5,516 nt of DNA. Source: Roseburia sp. CAG:303 (lineage in GTDB: Bacteria; Bacillota; Clostridia; Lachnospirales; Lachnospiraceae). Location: the NCBI GenBank assembly GCA_000437755.1, contig FR900149.1, positions 31,895 through 37,410 on the forward strand, written 5' to 3'. Position 1 is the stretch's first letter. The number at the start of each line of letters is the position of its first letter. Below are positions 1 through 5,516 of this stretch, piece by piece. The notes under the pieces were generated by a model. The model saw nothing but the letters and a program-made list of their open reading frames with translations, made no database searches and was not told where the DNA came from. The position numbers were made by a program, and so were the translations under genes.

Positions 1-2542
1 TAACTTCTGGTTTGGCGATACGGATAAGATGACTCCGAAATGTTCCGGCGGATTAAATGAATTCTTCGGTGTTACAAAGCCGGAAACTGCAGCTTACTAT
101 GTTGAAGTAGCTGACGGTGCCGTAATTTACAACAGAGGTTTCTGTGACAGCAACCACCTCTGCTCCATGAACATCATTTCCGGAGAAAAATATGACTTTA
201 CCATCTGGGCAAAAGGTACTGCTTCCATCGAGCTGACTCTTGTGGACGAAAATGGTAACGCATTATCCGATACACAGATTGTTTCCGCTGACAGTGCCGA
301 CTGGAAGAAATACGGCAAAGATACAAAGATTACCCTTACCGCTTCTTCTTCTTCCATGGGACAGTTAAAGATGGTATTCCATGGCTCTGTTGCTATCGAT
401 ATGGTTTCCATGTTCCCGGAAAAGGTATGGGGTGCTTCCGAAGAGAAATCTTCTGCTACCGCACATATCAACTATCTCGGCAATCCGAACTATCGTTTAA
501 GAGCAGACCTTGTGCAGGCACTTGCCGATTTGCACCCGACCTTCTTACGATTCCCTGGCGGATGTATTTCCGAAGGTTCTTACCTCTGGGAAAATGTCTA
601 TGACTGGAAGGATTCTGTTGGAGATGTGGAAACAAGAAAAGAAAATTATAACTGCTGGGGCTATGTCATGACCATGGGACTTGGCTATATGGAATATTTC
701 CAGTTATCCGAGGACCTTGGTGCAACACCGCTTCCTGTTATGGCATGCGGTGTATTATGCCAGGCACGTTCCGATTATGCAAATCCTGCAGGTGGTTCTC
801 TCCGTGACAAATATATTAAGAACTTTACCGACCTGATCGATTTTGCCATCAGCACAGATTTTGAAAACAATGTCTGGGCAAAAGTAAGAAAAGAAATGGG
901 ACATGAAGCTCCATTTGACCTGCATTATCTCGGTGTCGGAAATGAAAACTGGGGACCGGAATTTATGGCAAGTTTTGAAGAATTCTACGAAAGAATCACA
1001 AAGCATGTAAAAGAAAATTATCCGGGCTACAACTTAACCATTCTGTCTACCGCAGGTGCACAAGCCGATGACAATGCCTATAAAGATGACTGGAAGTTCC
1101 TTGCCGGCGGTATGGAAGGCAGCACTACCCTTTCCTTTACAGACGGGGAAACCAGCACTGAAGAAGAAGTAAACTGGTATAAATATCAGAAAAACTTCAT
1201 GGAAACCATCGTGGATGAACATTATTACAGGGCAAATAATTATCTGTTAAACAATGTTGACAGATACAACTACTACTATCGTGCATACAATGCGGACGGA
1301 ACAATTGATGACAGCGAAAGTTCAAAAGTATTTGTCGGAGAATATGCTTCTTCTGACAAGAATACCTTAGCTGGTGCCGTTGCAGAGGCTGCCGTCATGA
1401 CCGGATTTGAGAACAATTCCGACGTGGTAAGACTCGCCGCTACTGCTCCGTTATTCAACAAAATTCTGACAGACAGCACTTACCGCTGGACTCCGGACTG
1501 TATCTGGTTTGATAACGAAAGTGTATGGTATACACCTACCTACTATGTCCAGCAGTTATTTGCAAAATATATCGGCAAGAATGTAGTTTCCACAAGCTTT
1601 GAAACATATGCCGACGGAAAAGCCGTTTCCCTGATTCCAAGAGGCGGTATCGAAATCGCTACTGCAAATGCAGAGATTACCGTAAAACACGTTACCGTAA
1701 CTTCAAACAAAACTTCCGAAGTTTTGTTTGAGAGCGATTTCTCAGCCGGACTTCCGGAAAGCTTTGCACTTCTTCCAAATTCCGGGGAAGTAACTTTCGG
1801 TGCAGAAGGCATGACCATCCATGCGGGCGGTACACTCAGTGGTATCTATTGCATCCGTCCGGACTGGACAGACTATACTGTAAAAGTCATCGCTTCCAGG
1901 GTATCCGGCAATGATGGATTCTATGTGGGTGTCGGTGTAACAGATATCGAATCCGACACAAAGACTGCACTGGAATATGCCATCGCTTATGATTCCGAAG
2001 CAACCGGTGTAAAAGTGTACAAGAATGGTGTCGAAGGCTACCGCCTTGGCGACTTCTCTTCCAGCAGCTGTGCCGGCAACCTGCGTGCCGCAAGCTACGA
2101 ACCAATTAGCTCTGGCAAAGACTATACCATCACCGTAAACTATGGTGCGGATTCCAATGTAAATGACAGCAGAAAACGGTTGATCTGCTCTTACACAGAT
2201 GGAAGCTTTACCTCCAAAGTTCTTGATTATAAATTGGAAGCATACAACCATGATATCTTCAACTCCGTTACAAAGGACGAAGAACATCTCTATATCAAGC
2301 TTGTAAATGCCGATAATTTTGATAAACCGGTAAAACTTTCCATCGAGGATCTTGCATTTGAGTCCTGTGCAAAATGCATTACCATCACAGGCGATGCCAC
2401 AAAAGCACATGTTCCAAATGTAAATACAAAAGAAAACGAGCCTATCGTTCCTGCAGAATCTGAGATTACATTTACCGATTCTCAGACTACGATTGTTCTT
2501 CCGGCAAATTCCGTAACTGCTATTATTGCAGACAGAAAATAA
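1..2542 (+). CDS. GH51 alpha-L-arabinofuranosidase, 5'-truncated by window edge
   Basis: This enzyme should release terminal alpha-L-arabinofuranosyl residues from arabinoxylan, arabinan or their oligosaccharides by the retaining GH51 mechanism. The frame is open to the left edge, and the ATG at 29 has no ribosome binding site, so the true start lies upstream; 846 codons are visible. Counting from the ATG at 29, residues 1-130 form a beta-sandwich carbohydrate-binding-like region. A TIM barrel follows, with FLRFPGG (172-178), GNENWG holding the predicted acid/base Glu306, DEHYY (396-400) and GEYAS holding the predicted nucleophile Glu438. The GH51 C-terminal beta domain begins after about residue 535 and is interrupted at about 565-742 by an extra domain. 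It resumes at NSVTKDEEHLYIKLVN and ends in the family-typical LPANSVTAI. The signal peptide question is open because the N-terminus is missing; no sortase or other C-terminal anchor is present. A terminator follows 11 nt after the stop. The family call is firm; substrate preference and location are inference. Confidence 0.93.
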   Translation, partial: NFWFGDTDKMTPKCSGGLNEFFGVTKPETAAYYVEVADGAVIYNRGFCDSNHLCSMNIISGEKYDFTIWAKGTASIELTLVDENGNALSDTQIVSADSADWKKYGKDTKITLTASSSSMGQLKMVFHGSVAIDMVSMFPEKVWGASEEKSSATAHINYLGNPNYRLRADLVQALADLHPTFLRFPGGCISEGSYLWENVYDWKDSVGDVETRKENYNCWGYVMTMGLGYMEYFQLSEDLGATPLPVMACGVLCQARSDYANPAGGSLRDKYIKNFTDLIDFAISTDFENNVWAKVRKEMGHEAPFDLHYLGVGNENWGPEFMASFEEFYERITKHVKENYPGYNLTILSTAGAQADDNAYKDDWKFLAGGMEGSTTLSFTDGETSTEEEVNWYKYQKNFMETIVDEHYYRANNYLLNNVDRYNYYYRAYNADGTIDDSESSKVFVGEYASSDKNTLAGAVAEAAVMTGFENNSDVVRLAATAPLFNKILTDSTYRWTPDCIWFDNESVWYTPTYYVQQLFAKYIGKNVVSTSFETYADGKAVSLIPRGGIEIATANAEITVKHVTVTSNKTSEVLFESDFSAGLPESFALLPNSGEVTFGAEGMTIHAGGTLSGIYCIRPDWTDYTVKVIASRVSGNDGFYVGVGVTDIESDTKTALEYAIAYDSEATGVKVYKNGVEGYRLGDFSSSSCAGNLRAASYEPISSGKDYTITVNYGADSNVNDSRKRLICSYTDGSFTSKVLDYKLEAYNHDIFNSVTKDEEHLYIKLVNADNFDKPVKLSIEDLAFESCAKCITITGDATKAHVPNVNTKENEPIVPAESEITFTDSQTTIVLPANSVTAIIADRK
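1721..2254 (+). other. Inserted concanavalin-like beta domain within the GH51 C-terminal module
   Basis: Counting from the ATG at 29, residues about 565-742 start with VLFESDFSAGLPESF and include GFYVGVGV, ALEYAIAYDS and GKDYTITVNYG. These are alternating beta-strand segments resembling LamG or concanavalin-type jelly-roll domains, which often bind glycans. The segment splits the normal GH51 C-terminal beta domain, whose second half returns at about residue 743. Related insertions are known in some long bacterial and plant GH51 enzymes. The boundaries are by eye, and carbohydrate binding is inferred from fold resemblance only. Confidence 0.5.
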
Positions 2543-2553
2543 AAGGATATTTC

Positions 2554-2582
2554 AAGACCGCCAGAGATCCTGGCGGTCTTTT
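2554..2582 (+). terminator. Rho-independent terminator of the GH51 gene
   Basis: A perfect 10-bp inverted repeat (AAGACCGCCA at 2554-2563 and TGGCGGTCTT at 2571-2580) encloses a 7-nt loop that can close by one further G-C pair. It is followed by a short T run and sits 11 nt past the stop codon. It separates the arabinofuranosidase from the LysM gene transcriptionally. The U tract is short and interrupted, but TTTTT recurs at 2587-2591. Confidence 0.88.
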
Positions 2583-2614
2583 CACATTTTTCGCACTTCT
2601 TCATATACTATGAT
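2581..2614 (+). promoter_or_regulatory. Candidate promoter of the LysM gene (sigma-A-like or sigma-K-like)
   Basis: Two readings of the same bases are possible. For sigma-A, TTCACA (2581-2586), a 17-nt spacer and TATACT (2604-2609) each match the consensus in five of six positions. For mother-cell sigma-K, AC (2584-2585), a 16-nt spacer and CATATACTA (2602-2610) fit AC-N16-CATAnnnTA exactly. The start would fall near 2616, giving a leader of about 45 nt. Both patterns are short, so chance matches are possible and the choice of sigma factor is open. Confidence 0.45.
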
Positions 2615-2619
2615 GAATA

Positions 2620-2644
2620 GATATTTTACTTCTGTTAAAATATC
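2620..2644. repeat. AT-rich 9-bp inverted repeat in the LysM leader
   Basis: GATATTTTA (2620-2628) and TAAAATATC (2636-2644) are perfect inverted copies separated by CTTCTGT. The repeat lies between the predicted transcription start and the ribosome binding site at 2653-2657. It could be an operator or a weak leader hairpin. As RNA it would be only marginally stable because seven of its nine pairs are A-U. Confidence 0.5.
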
Positions 2645-2661
2645 GTATATCTGGAGGAAGA

Positions 2662-3048
2662 ATGGATAATAATTATTTTGGAAATATCTGTTACTGCAGA
2701 AAATGTAACGGCATTATCCACACCATAAAAAAAGGCGATACCCTTTATCTGTTAAGCCGTTATTATAATGTTCCAATCGGTGAAATCATGAATGCCAACC
2801 GCAACATGAATGTTTACAACCTTCATATCGGCGAAGAAATATGCATTCCGGTACAACGCAGTGATATGATGAATGATACCGTCGGTATGCCCATGGATAC
2901 CATGGAGACCGATGCACCACAGGAAGATTTCGCCGAAATACAGTCAGAATCCGTTGAGGAACCGTTTGATAAAAGTATTCTGATGTCGGATCTGATAAAA
3001 CAAAAAGACATGACCTTTGAAAAATTTTTAACTCTTATTCAGAATTAA
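2662..3048 (+). CDS. Small LysM-domain protein without signal peptide
   Basis: A 128-aa protein starts at an ATG 4 nt after a strong GGAGG (2653-2657). One LysM domain covers residues about 19-64, with HTIKKGDTLYLLSRYYNVP, an N-A-N segment and IGEEICIPV. LysM binds N-acetylglucosamine-containing polymers such as peptidoglycan. The N-terminus has a small Cys cluster (C10, C12, C15) and no hydrophobic signal peptide or membrane segment. Residues about 65-104 are an acidic, Met- and Glu-rich linker, and the tail (about 105-128) looks helical. A leaderless LysM protein could act in the cytoplasm, or be laid onto the forespore by the mother cell as known for SafA-like coat proteins; the sigma-K-like promoter fits the latter. 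No clear terminator follows, so transcription may continue into the rhomboid-like gene 106 nt downstream. The domain is secure; the role is inference. Confidence 0.88.
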   Translation: MDNNYFGNICYCRKCNGIIHTIKKGDTLYLLSRYYNVPIGEIMNANRNMNVYNLHIGEEICIPVQRSDMMNDTVGMPMDTMETDAPQEDFAEIQSESVEEPFDKSILMSDLIKQKDMTFEKFLTLIQN

Positions 3049-3083
3049 TACATTTTTTACTGGTAATATAAGAGGAAAACATT

Positions 3084-3089
3084 TATACT
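3084..3089 (+). promoter_or_regulatory. Possible -10 box upstream of the rhomboid-like gene
   Basis: TATACT in the LysM-rhomboid gap resembles a sigma-A -10 element. The sequence 17 nt upstream (TGGTAA, 3061-3066) matches the -35 consensus in only three positions, so any promoter here would be weak or need an activator. Read-through from the LysM gene is an equally good explanation for expression. Confidence 0.22.
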
Positions 3090-3104
3090 ACTAGAAGAAA
3101 ACAT

Positions 3105-3132
3105 ATGACCGGAGTCTGCATGGCTCCGGCAT
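3105..3132 (+). promoter_or_regulatory. GC-rich leader hairpin before the rhomboid-like gene
   Basis: CCGGAGTC (3109-3116) pairs with GGCTCCGG (3122-3129) around a TGCAT loop, with one T-G wobble. ATG (3105-3107) and CAT (3130-3132) extend the stem past a bulged A. It ends 12 nt before the GGAGGT ribosome binding site (3145-3150). No T run follows, so it is not a standard intrinsic terminator. It may stabilise the mRNA end, be a processing site, or tune translation. Confidence 0.5.
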
Positions 3133-3143
3133 ACCGATATTAA
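3105..3143 (+). other. Possible 12-codon upstream ORF overlapping the hairpin
   Basis: An ATG at 3105 opens a frame encoding MTGVCMAPAYRY and stops at TAA (3141-3143), just before the GGAGGT of the rhomboid-like gene. AGAAG at 3094-3098 is a weak Shine-Dalgarno candidate. The ORF lies across the leader hairpin, so its translation would melt the stem. The peptide has no run of a single amino acid as classic attenuator leaders do. It may simply be a chance ORF. Confidence 0.2.
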
Positions 3144-3154
3144 CGGAGGTAATA

Positions 3155-4075
3155 ATGAATTTTTTAAACAAACTGGAACGAAAATGCGGACAGTATGCAG
3201 TGAAAAATCTGATTAACTATCTGCTAATAGGTTACGGCATAGGTTATATACTGGAACTGCTCAGTCCAGACATCTATTCCGCACTTCAGCTCAGTCCGGC
3301 ACTGGTTATGAAAGGACAGGTCTGGAGACTCTTTACCTGGATCCTGACCACCCCGGAATCCTTAGGCTTCTTTACTATCTTTATGTTCATGTTCTATTAC
3401 TGGATTGGACATACACTGGAAAATTACTGGGGAACATTCCGGTACAATGTATATATGATTTCCGGCTACCTGATTATGACCATCGGGGCAATGTTAATTT
3501 ATGGCATAACGTATCTTACCAGCGGCGGTACATTTGCCATCAGCCTTTCCATGAGTACTTATTATGTGAATATGGCATCTTTCCTTGCATTTGCGACCTT
3601 ATTCGGGGATGCACAGGTATTATTCATGTTAATTATTCCGATCAAGATGAAATGGCTTGCCATCGTGGATGCTGTCTATCTTGGCTATGAATGTCTTGCA
3701 AATATTGCGAGATATTTCCAGATTACCGGAGATGCCCAGCAGCTTGCCTACTATGCTTTAAATGGATACAGCAAGATAGATATTGCCAATATCTGCTTTT
3801 CCAATGCGATCGGCATTATTCTGTCCGTACTGAATTTCCTCATCTTCTTCTTTGCCACAAGGAATATGAAGAAATATTCCCCGCGTGAGGCAAAACGAAG
3901 ATTTACCTATCAGAAACAGATGCGGAATGCCCAGAGCATTGCTAAACACAAATGTGCCATCTGCGGACGGACAAGTGAGACGAACCCGGAACTTACCTTC
4001 CGCTTCTGCTCCAAATGTGCCGGCAATTATGAATACTGCCAGGATCATATCTATACCCATGAACATATAAAATAA
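3155..4075 (+). CDS. Rhomboid-fold membrane protein, predicted catalytically inactive, with Cys/His C-terminal motif
   Basis: A 306-aa polytopic membrane protein starts at an ATG 4 nt after GGAGGT. About six hydrophobic segments are visible: near residues 20-37, 68-86, 98-121, 127-150, 153-180 and 210-235. Rhomboid-superfamily marks are VWRLFTW (56-62) in the first loop and the GHTLENYWGTFRY stretch (85-97), matching the G-x-x-x-E-x-x-W-G signature. Active rhomboid proteases have GxSG in TM4 and His in TM6. Here the TM4 region reads MSTYYVNM (133-140) and the His position appears to be Asn217, so proteolysis is unlikely. Such proteins may act as membrane chaperones or adaptors, as derlins and iRhoms do. 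The tail after a basic linker (238-265) holds C267-x2-C270, C285-x2-C288, C295, H298, H302 and H304, like a zinc ribbon, and is probably cytoplasmic. Automatic annotation may call it a rhomboid protease. The fold is likely; its function is unknown. Confidence 0.85.
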   Translation: MNFLNKLERKCGQYAVKNLINYLLIGYGIGYILELLSPDIYSALQLSPALVMKGQVWRLFTWILTTPESLGFFTIFMFMFYYWIGHTLENYWGTFRYNVYMISGYLIMTIGAMLIYGITYLTSGGTFAISLSMSTYYVNMASFLAFATLFGDAQVLFMLIIPIKMKWLAIVDAVYLGYECLANIARYFQITGDAQQLAYYALNGYSKIDIANICFSNAIGIILSVLNFLIFFFATRNMKKYSPREAKRRFTYQKQMRNAQSIAKHKCAICGRTSETNPELTFRFCSKCAGNYEYCQDHIYTHEHIK

Positions 4076-4077
4076 TC

Positions 4078-4097
4078 CCTGTGTTCCAGGTATTTTT
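4078..4097 (+). terminator. Weak terminator-like hairpin after the rhomboid-like gene
   Basis: CCTG (4078-4081) and CAGG (4087-4090) can form a four-pair stem followed by TATTTTTA, just after the stop codon. The stem is short for a working terminator. It is listed because no better one exists before the next promoter, apart from the palindrome at 4128-4164, which lacks a T run. Confidence 0.2.
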
Positions 4098-4101
4098 ACT
4101 G

Positions 4102-4130
4102 TTGAAAACAATTTGATTTTATACTATAAT
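4102..4130 (+). promoter_or_regulatory. Sigma-A promoter of the activase gene
   Basis: TTGAAA (4102-4107), a 17-nt spacer and a perfect TATAAT (4125-4130) form a near-consensus housekeeping promoter. Transcription should begin at about 4136-4138, inside the palindrome described separately, giving a leader of about 43 nt. This makes the activase gene its own transcription unit, independent of the rhomboid-like gene. Confidence 0.78.
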
Positions 4131-4164
4131 ATACGGGGCTTGCGTATTGCAGGCCCCGTATATT
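4128..4164. promoter_or_regulatory. Palindrome over the -10 box and start site of the activase promoter
   Basis: AATATACGGGGC (4128-4139) and GCCCCGTATATT (4153-4164) are perfect 12-bp inverted copies. The stem continues inward through one T-G wobble and three more pairs to a GTATT loop, 16 pairs in all. The left arm overlaps the end of the -10 box and the predicted start; the right arm abuts the AAAGGAG ribosome binding site (4165-4171). As DNA it could be a repressor operator. As RNA starting near 4136, a GGGGCUUGC/GCAGGCCCC-type stem would sit at the 5' end of the message. No T run follows, so it is not a standard terminator. Confidence 0.6.
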
Positions 4165-4179
4165 AAAGGAGAAATACTT

Positions 4180-5516
4180 ATGAGTAAATGTTATAAGCTT
4201 GGAATCGATATCGGTTCCACTACTGTTAAAATAGCTATTATTGATGAAGAAAACCGGATTCTTTTTTCTGATTATAAGAGACATTTTGCCAATATTCAGG
4301 AAACCCTGAAGGATCTGCTTATCCTTGCAAAAGAACAGTTAGGCAGTATCGAGGTTCATCCGGTTATTACCGGTTCCGGCGGCCTTACACTTGCCGGCCA
4401 TATGAATGTTCCTTTTGTCCAGGAAGTAATCGCCGTATCTACCGCATTAAACGACTTTGCACCACAGACGGATGTTGCCATTGAGCTTGGCGGTGAAGAT
4501 GCGAAGATTATCTATTTTACCAATGGTGTAGAGCAGAGAATGAACGGAATCTGTGCCGGTGGTACCGGATCATTTATTGACCAGATGGCTTCCCTTTTAC
4601 AGACCGATGCCTCCGGTTTAAATGAATATGCCAAAAACTATAAGGCGATCTACCCTATCGCAGCCCGCTGCGGTGTATTTGCGAAAACAGATATCCAGCC
4701 GCTCATCAACGAGGGTGCTACAAAGGAAGATTTATCCGCTTCCATTTTCCAGGCAGTGGTAAACCAGACCATCAGCGGTCTTGCCTGCGGAAAACCGATT
4801 CGCGGAAATGTTGCCTTTCTTGGCGGTCCGCTCCACTTCCTGTCAGAATTGAAAGAGGCTTTTATCCGCACCCTGAAACTGACACCGGAGCAGGTCATCG
4901 CCCCGGAACATTCCCATCTCTTTGCAGCCACCGGTTCTGCCATGAATTACAAAGAAGAGGTTTCTTTCTCCGTTGACGATCTTATTTCCACTCTGGACAA
5001 AGGTGTCAAGATGGATTTTGAAGTAAAACGTATGGAGCCTTTATTTGCATCCGAAGAAGAATACGATGCATTTTCCAGACGTCATGCCGGACATTCCGTC
5101 CGCAAAGGCCGTCTGTCCGAATATTCCGGAAACTGCTATCTTGGAATTGACTGTGGCTCTACTACAACCAAAACAGCTGTCGTCGGCGAAGACGGAACAC
5201 TGCTGTACTCTTTCTACAGCAATAATAACGGAGATACTCTGGGTACAACCATCAAGTCCATCCGTGAAATCTATTCCATGCTTCCGGATAGTGCAAGAAT
5301 CGCCTACTCTTGCTCAACCGGATATGGGGAAGCCCTTGTAAAAGCTGCATTTTTACTGGACGAAGGAGAAGTAGAAACGGTATCCCATTATTATGCCGCC
5401 GCATTTTTTGAACCGGATGTGGACTGCATCCTTGACATCGGTGGCCAGGATATGAAATGTATCCGCATTAAAAATAATACCGTGGATTCTGTCCAGTTAA
5501 ATGAAGCCTGCTCTTC
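4180..5516 (+). CDS. Large 2-hydroxyacyl-CoA dehydratase activator (BadF/HgdC-type ATPase), 3'-truncated by window edge
   Basis: The ATG lies 8 nt after AAAGGAG. The frame is open for 445 codons to the right edge. Two tandem ASKHA-fold BadF/BadG/HgdC ATPase domains are visible. Domain 1 has LGIDIGSTTVK (7-17), GGEDAK (104-109), CAGGTGSF (125-132) and RCGVFAKTD (163-171). Cys125 and Cys164 match in context and spacing the two cysteines that, in homodimeric HgdC-type activators, bind one [4Fe-4S] cluster between subunits. Domain 2 begins with LGIDCGSTTTK (321-331), continues with DIGGQDMK, and is cut at NEACSS near its own cluster cysteine. This arrangement matches the very long clostridial activase-related proteins (about 1400 aa), which continue with DUF2229 and dehydratase-like regions that would lie beyond the window. 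Known activators couple ATP hydrolysis to low-potential electron transfer into a dehydratase. The substrate of these fused versions is not established, and no dehydratase subunit is in view. Confidence 0.93.
   Translation, partial: MSKCYKLGIDIGSTTVKIAIIDEENRILFSDYKRHFANIQETLKDLLILAKEQLGSIEVHPVITGSGGLTLAGHMNVPFVQEVIAVSTALNDFAPQTDVAIELGGEDAKIIYFTNGVEQRMNGICAGGTGSFIDQMASLLQTDASGLNEYAKNYKAIYPIAARCGVFAKTDIQPLINEGATKEDLSASIFQAVVNQTISGLACGKPIRGNVAFLGGPLHFLSELKEAFIRTLKLTPEQVIAPEHSHLFAATGSAMNYKEEVSFSVDDLISTLDKGVKMDFEVKRMEPLFASEEEYDAFSRRHAGHSVRKGRLSEYSGNCYLGIDCGSTTTKTAVVGEDGTLLYSFYSNNNGDTLGTTIKSIREIYSMLPDSARIAYSCSTGYGEALVKAAFLLDEGEVETVSHYYAAAFFEPDVDCILDIGGQDMKCIRIKNNTVDSVQLNEACS

Noticed and set aside
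29..31. ATG at 29 as the true start of the arabinofuranosidase
   Set aside because: No Shine-Dalgarno sequence precedes it, the frame continues open to the window edge, and GH51 proteins have more conserved sequence N-terminal to this point.
1742..2410. Minus-strand open frame of 222 codons
   Set aside because: It lies wholly antisense to the GH51 C-terminal coding region, has no ribosome binding site or recognisable domain, and the plus frame is clearly the conserved one.
3758..4111. Minus-strand open frame of 117 codons overlapping the end of the rhomboid-like gene
   Set aside because: It is antisense to the C-terminal membrane segment and Cys/His tail and has no recognisable domain. Its hydrophobic stretches are by-products of the opposite strand.
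4128..4164. Palindrome read as the intrinsic terminator of the rhomboid-like gene
   Set aside because: The stem is strong, but it is followed by TAAAGGAG rather than a T run and contains the predicted start of the next transcript, so an operator or leader hairpin fits better.
5045..5341. Plus-strand open frame of 98 codons
   Set aside because: It is out of frame within the activase ATPase domains, whose motifs continue uninterrupted in the other frame; it has no ribosome binding site.
1..5516. CRISPR array, tRNA, rRNA or mobile element
   Set aside because: No regularly spaced direct repeats, cloverleaf structures, rRNA-like stretches, transposase motifs or terminal inverted repeats were seen; the three gaps are all close to 100 nt and filled by leader and promoter elements.

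Overview
The window looks like chromosomal DNA of an anaerobic, moderately AT-rich Firmicute, most likely a gut or rumen Lachnospiraceae-type Clostridia. This rests on strong GGAGG-type ribosome binding sites, the codon and amino-acid style, a plant-polysaccharide arabinofuranosidase next to a giant 2-hydroxyacyl-CoA dehydratase activator, and compact plus-strand genes with short intergenic regions. The genus cannot be fixed from the sequence alone. There is no sign of phage, insertion sequence, CRISPR, tRNA or rRNA.

Layout, all on the plus strand. (1) 1-2542: 3' part of a GH51 alpha-L-arabinofuranosidase; the N-terminus lies outside the window. It carries an extra beta-sandwich-like domain inserted in its C-terminal module and is closed by a clear rho-independent terminator (2554-2582). 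(2) 2583-2661: promoter region with overlapping sigma-A-like and sporulation sigma-K-like elements and an AT-rich 9-bp inverted repeat, leading into a 128-aa LysM protein without a signal peptide (2662-3048). (3) 3049-3154: a 106-nt leader with a GC-rich hairpin and a possible 12-codon upstream ORF, then a rhomboid-fold membrane protein (3155-4075). That protein lacks both catalytic residues and has a Cys/His-rich, zinc-ribbon-like tail. (4) 4076-4179: an excellent sigma-A promoter (TTGAAA-N17-TATAAT) whose -10 box and start site are covered by a 12-bp perfect palindrome, followed by the start of a large acyl-CoA dehydratase activase. That gene runs off the right edge; 445 codons are visible.

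The four genes do not form an obvious single pathway. The arabinofuranosidase belongs to polysaccharide breakdown, and the activase to ATP-driven reductive activation of 2-hydroxyacyl-CoA dehydratase-type enzymes. The LysM and pseudo-rhomboid genes are cell-envelope or spore-envelope candidates of unknown role. Terminator and promoter positions suggest at least three transcription units: the GH51 gene, LysM with or without the rhomboid gene, and the activase. The most interesting points are the catalytically dead rhomboid with a metal-binding-like tail, the sigma-K-like promoter of the LysM gene, and the palindrome on the activase promoter. None of this amounts to a clearly new multi-gene system.
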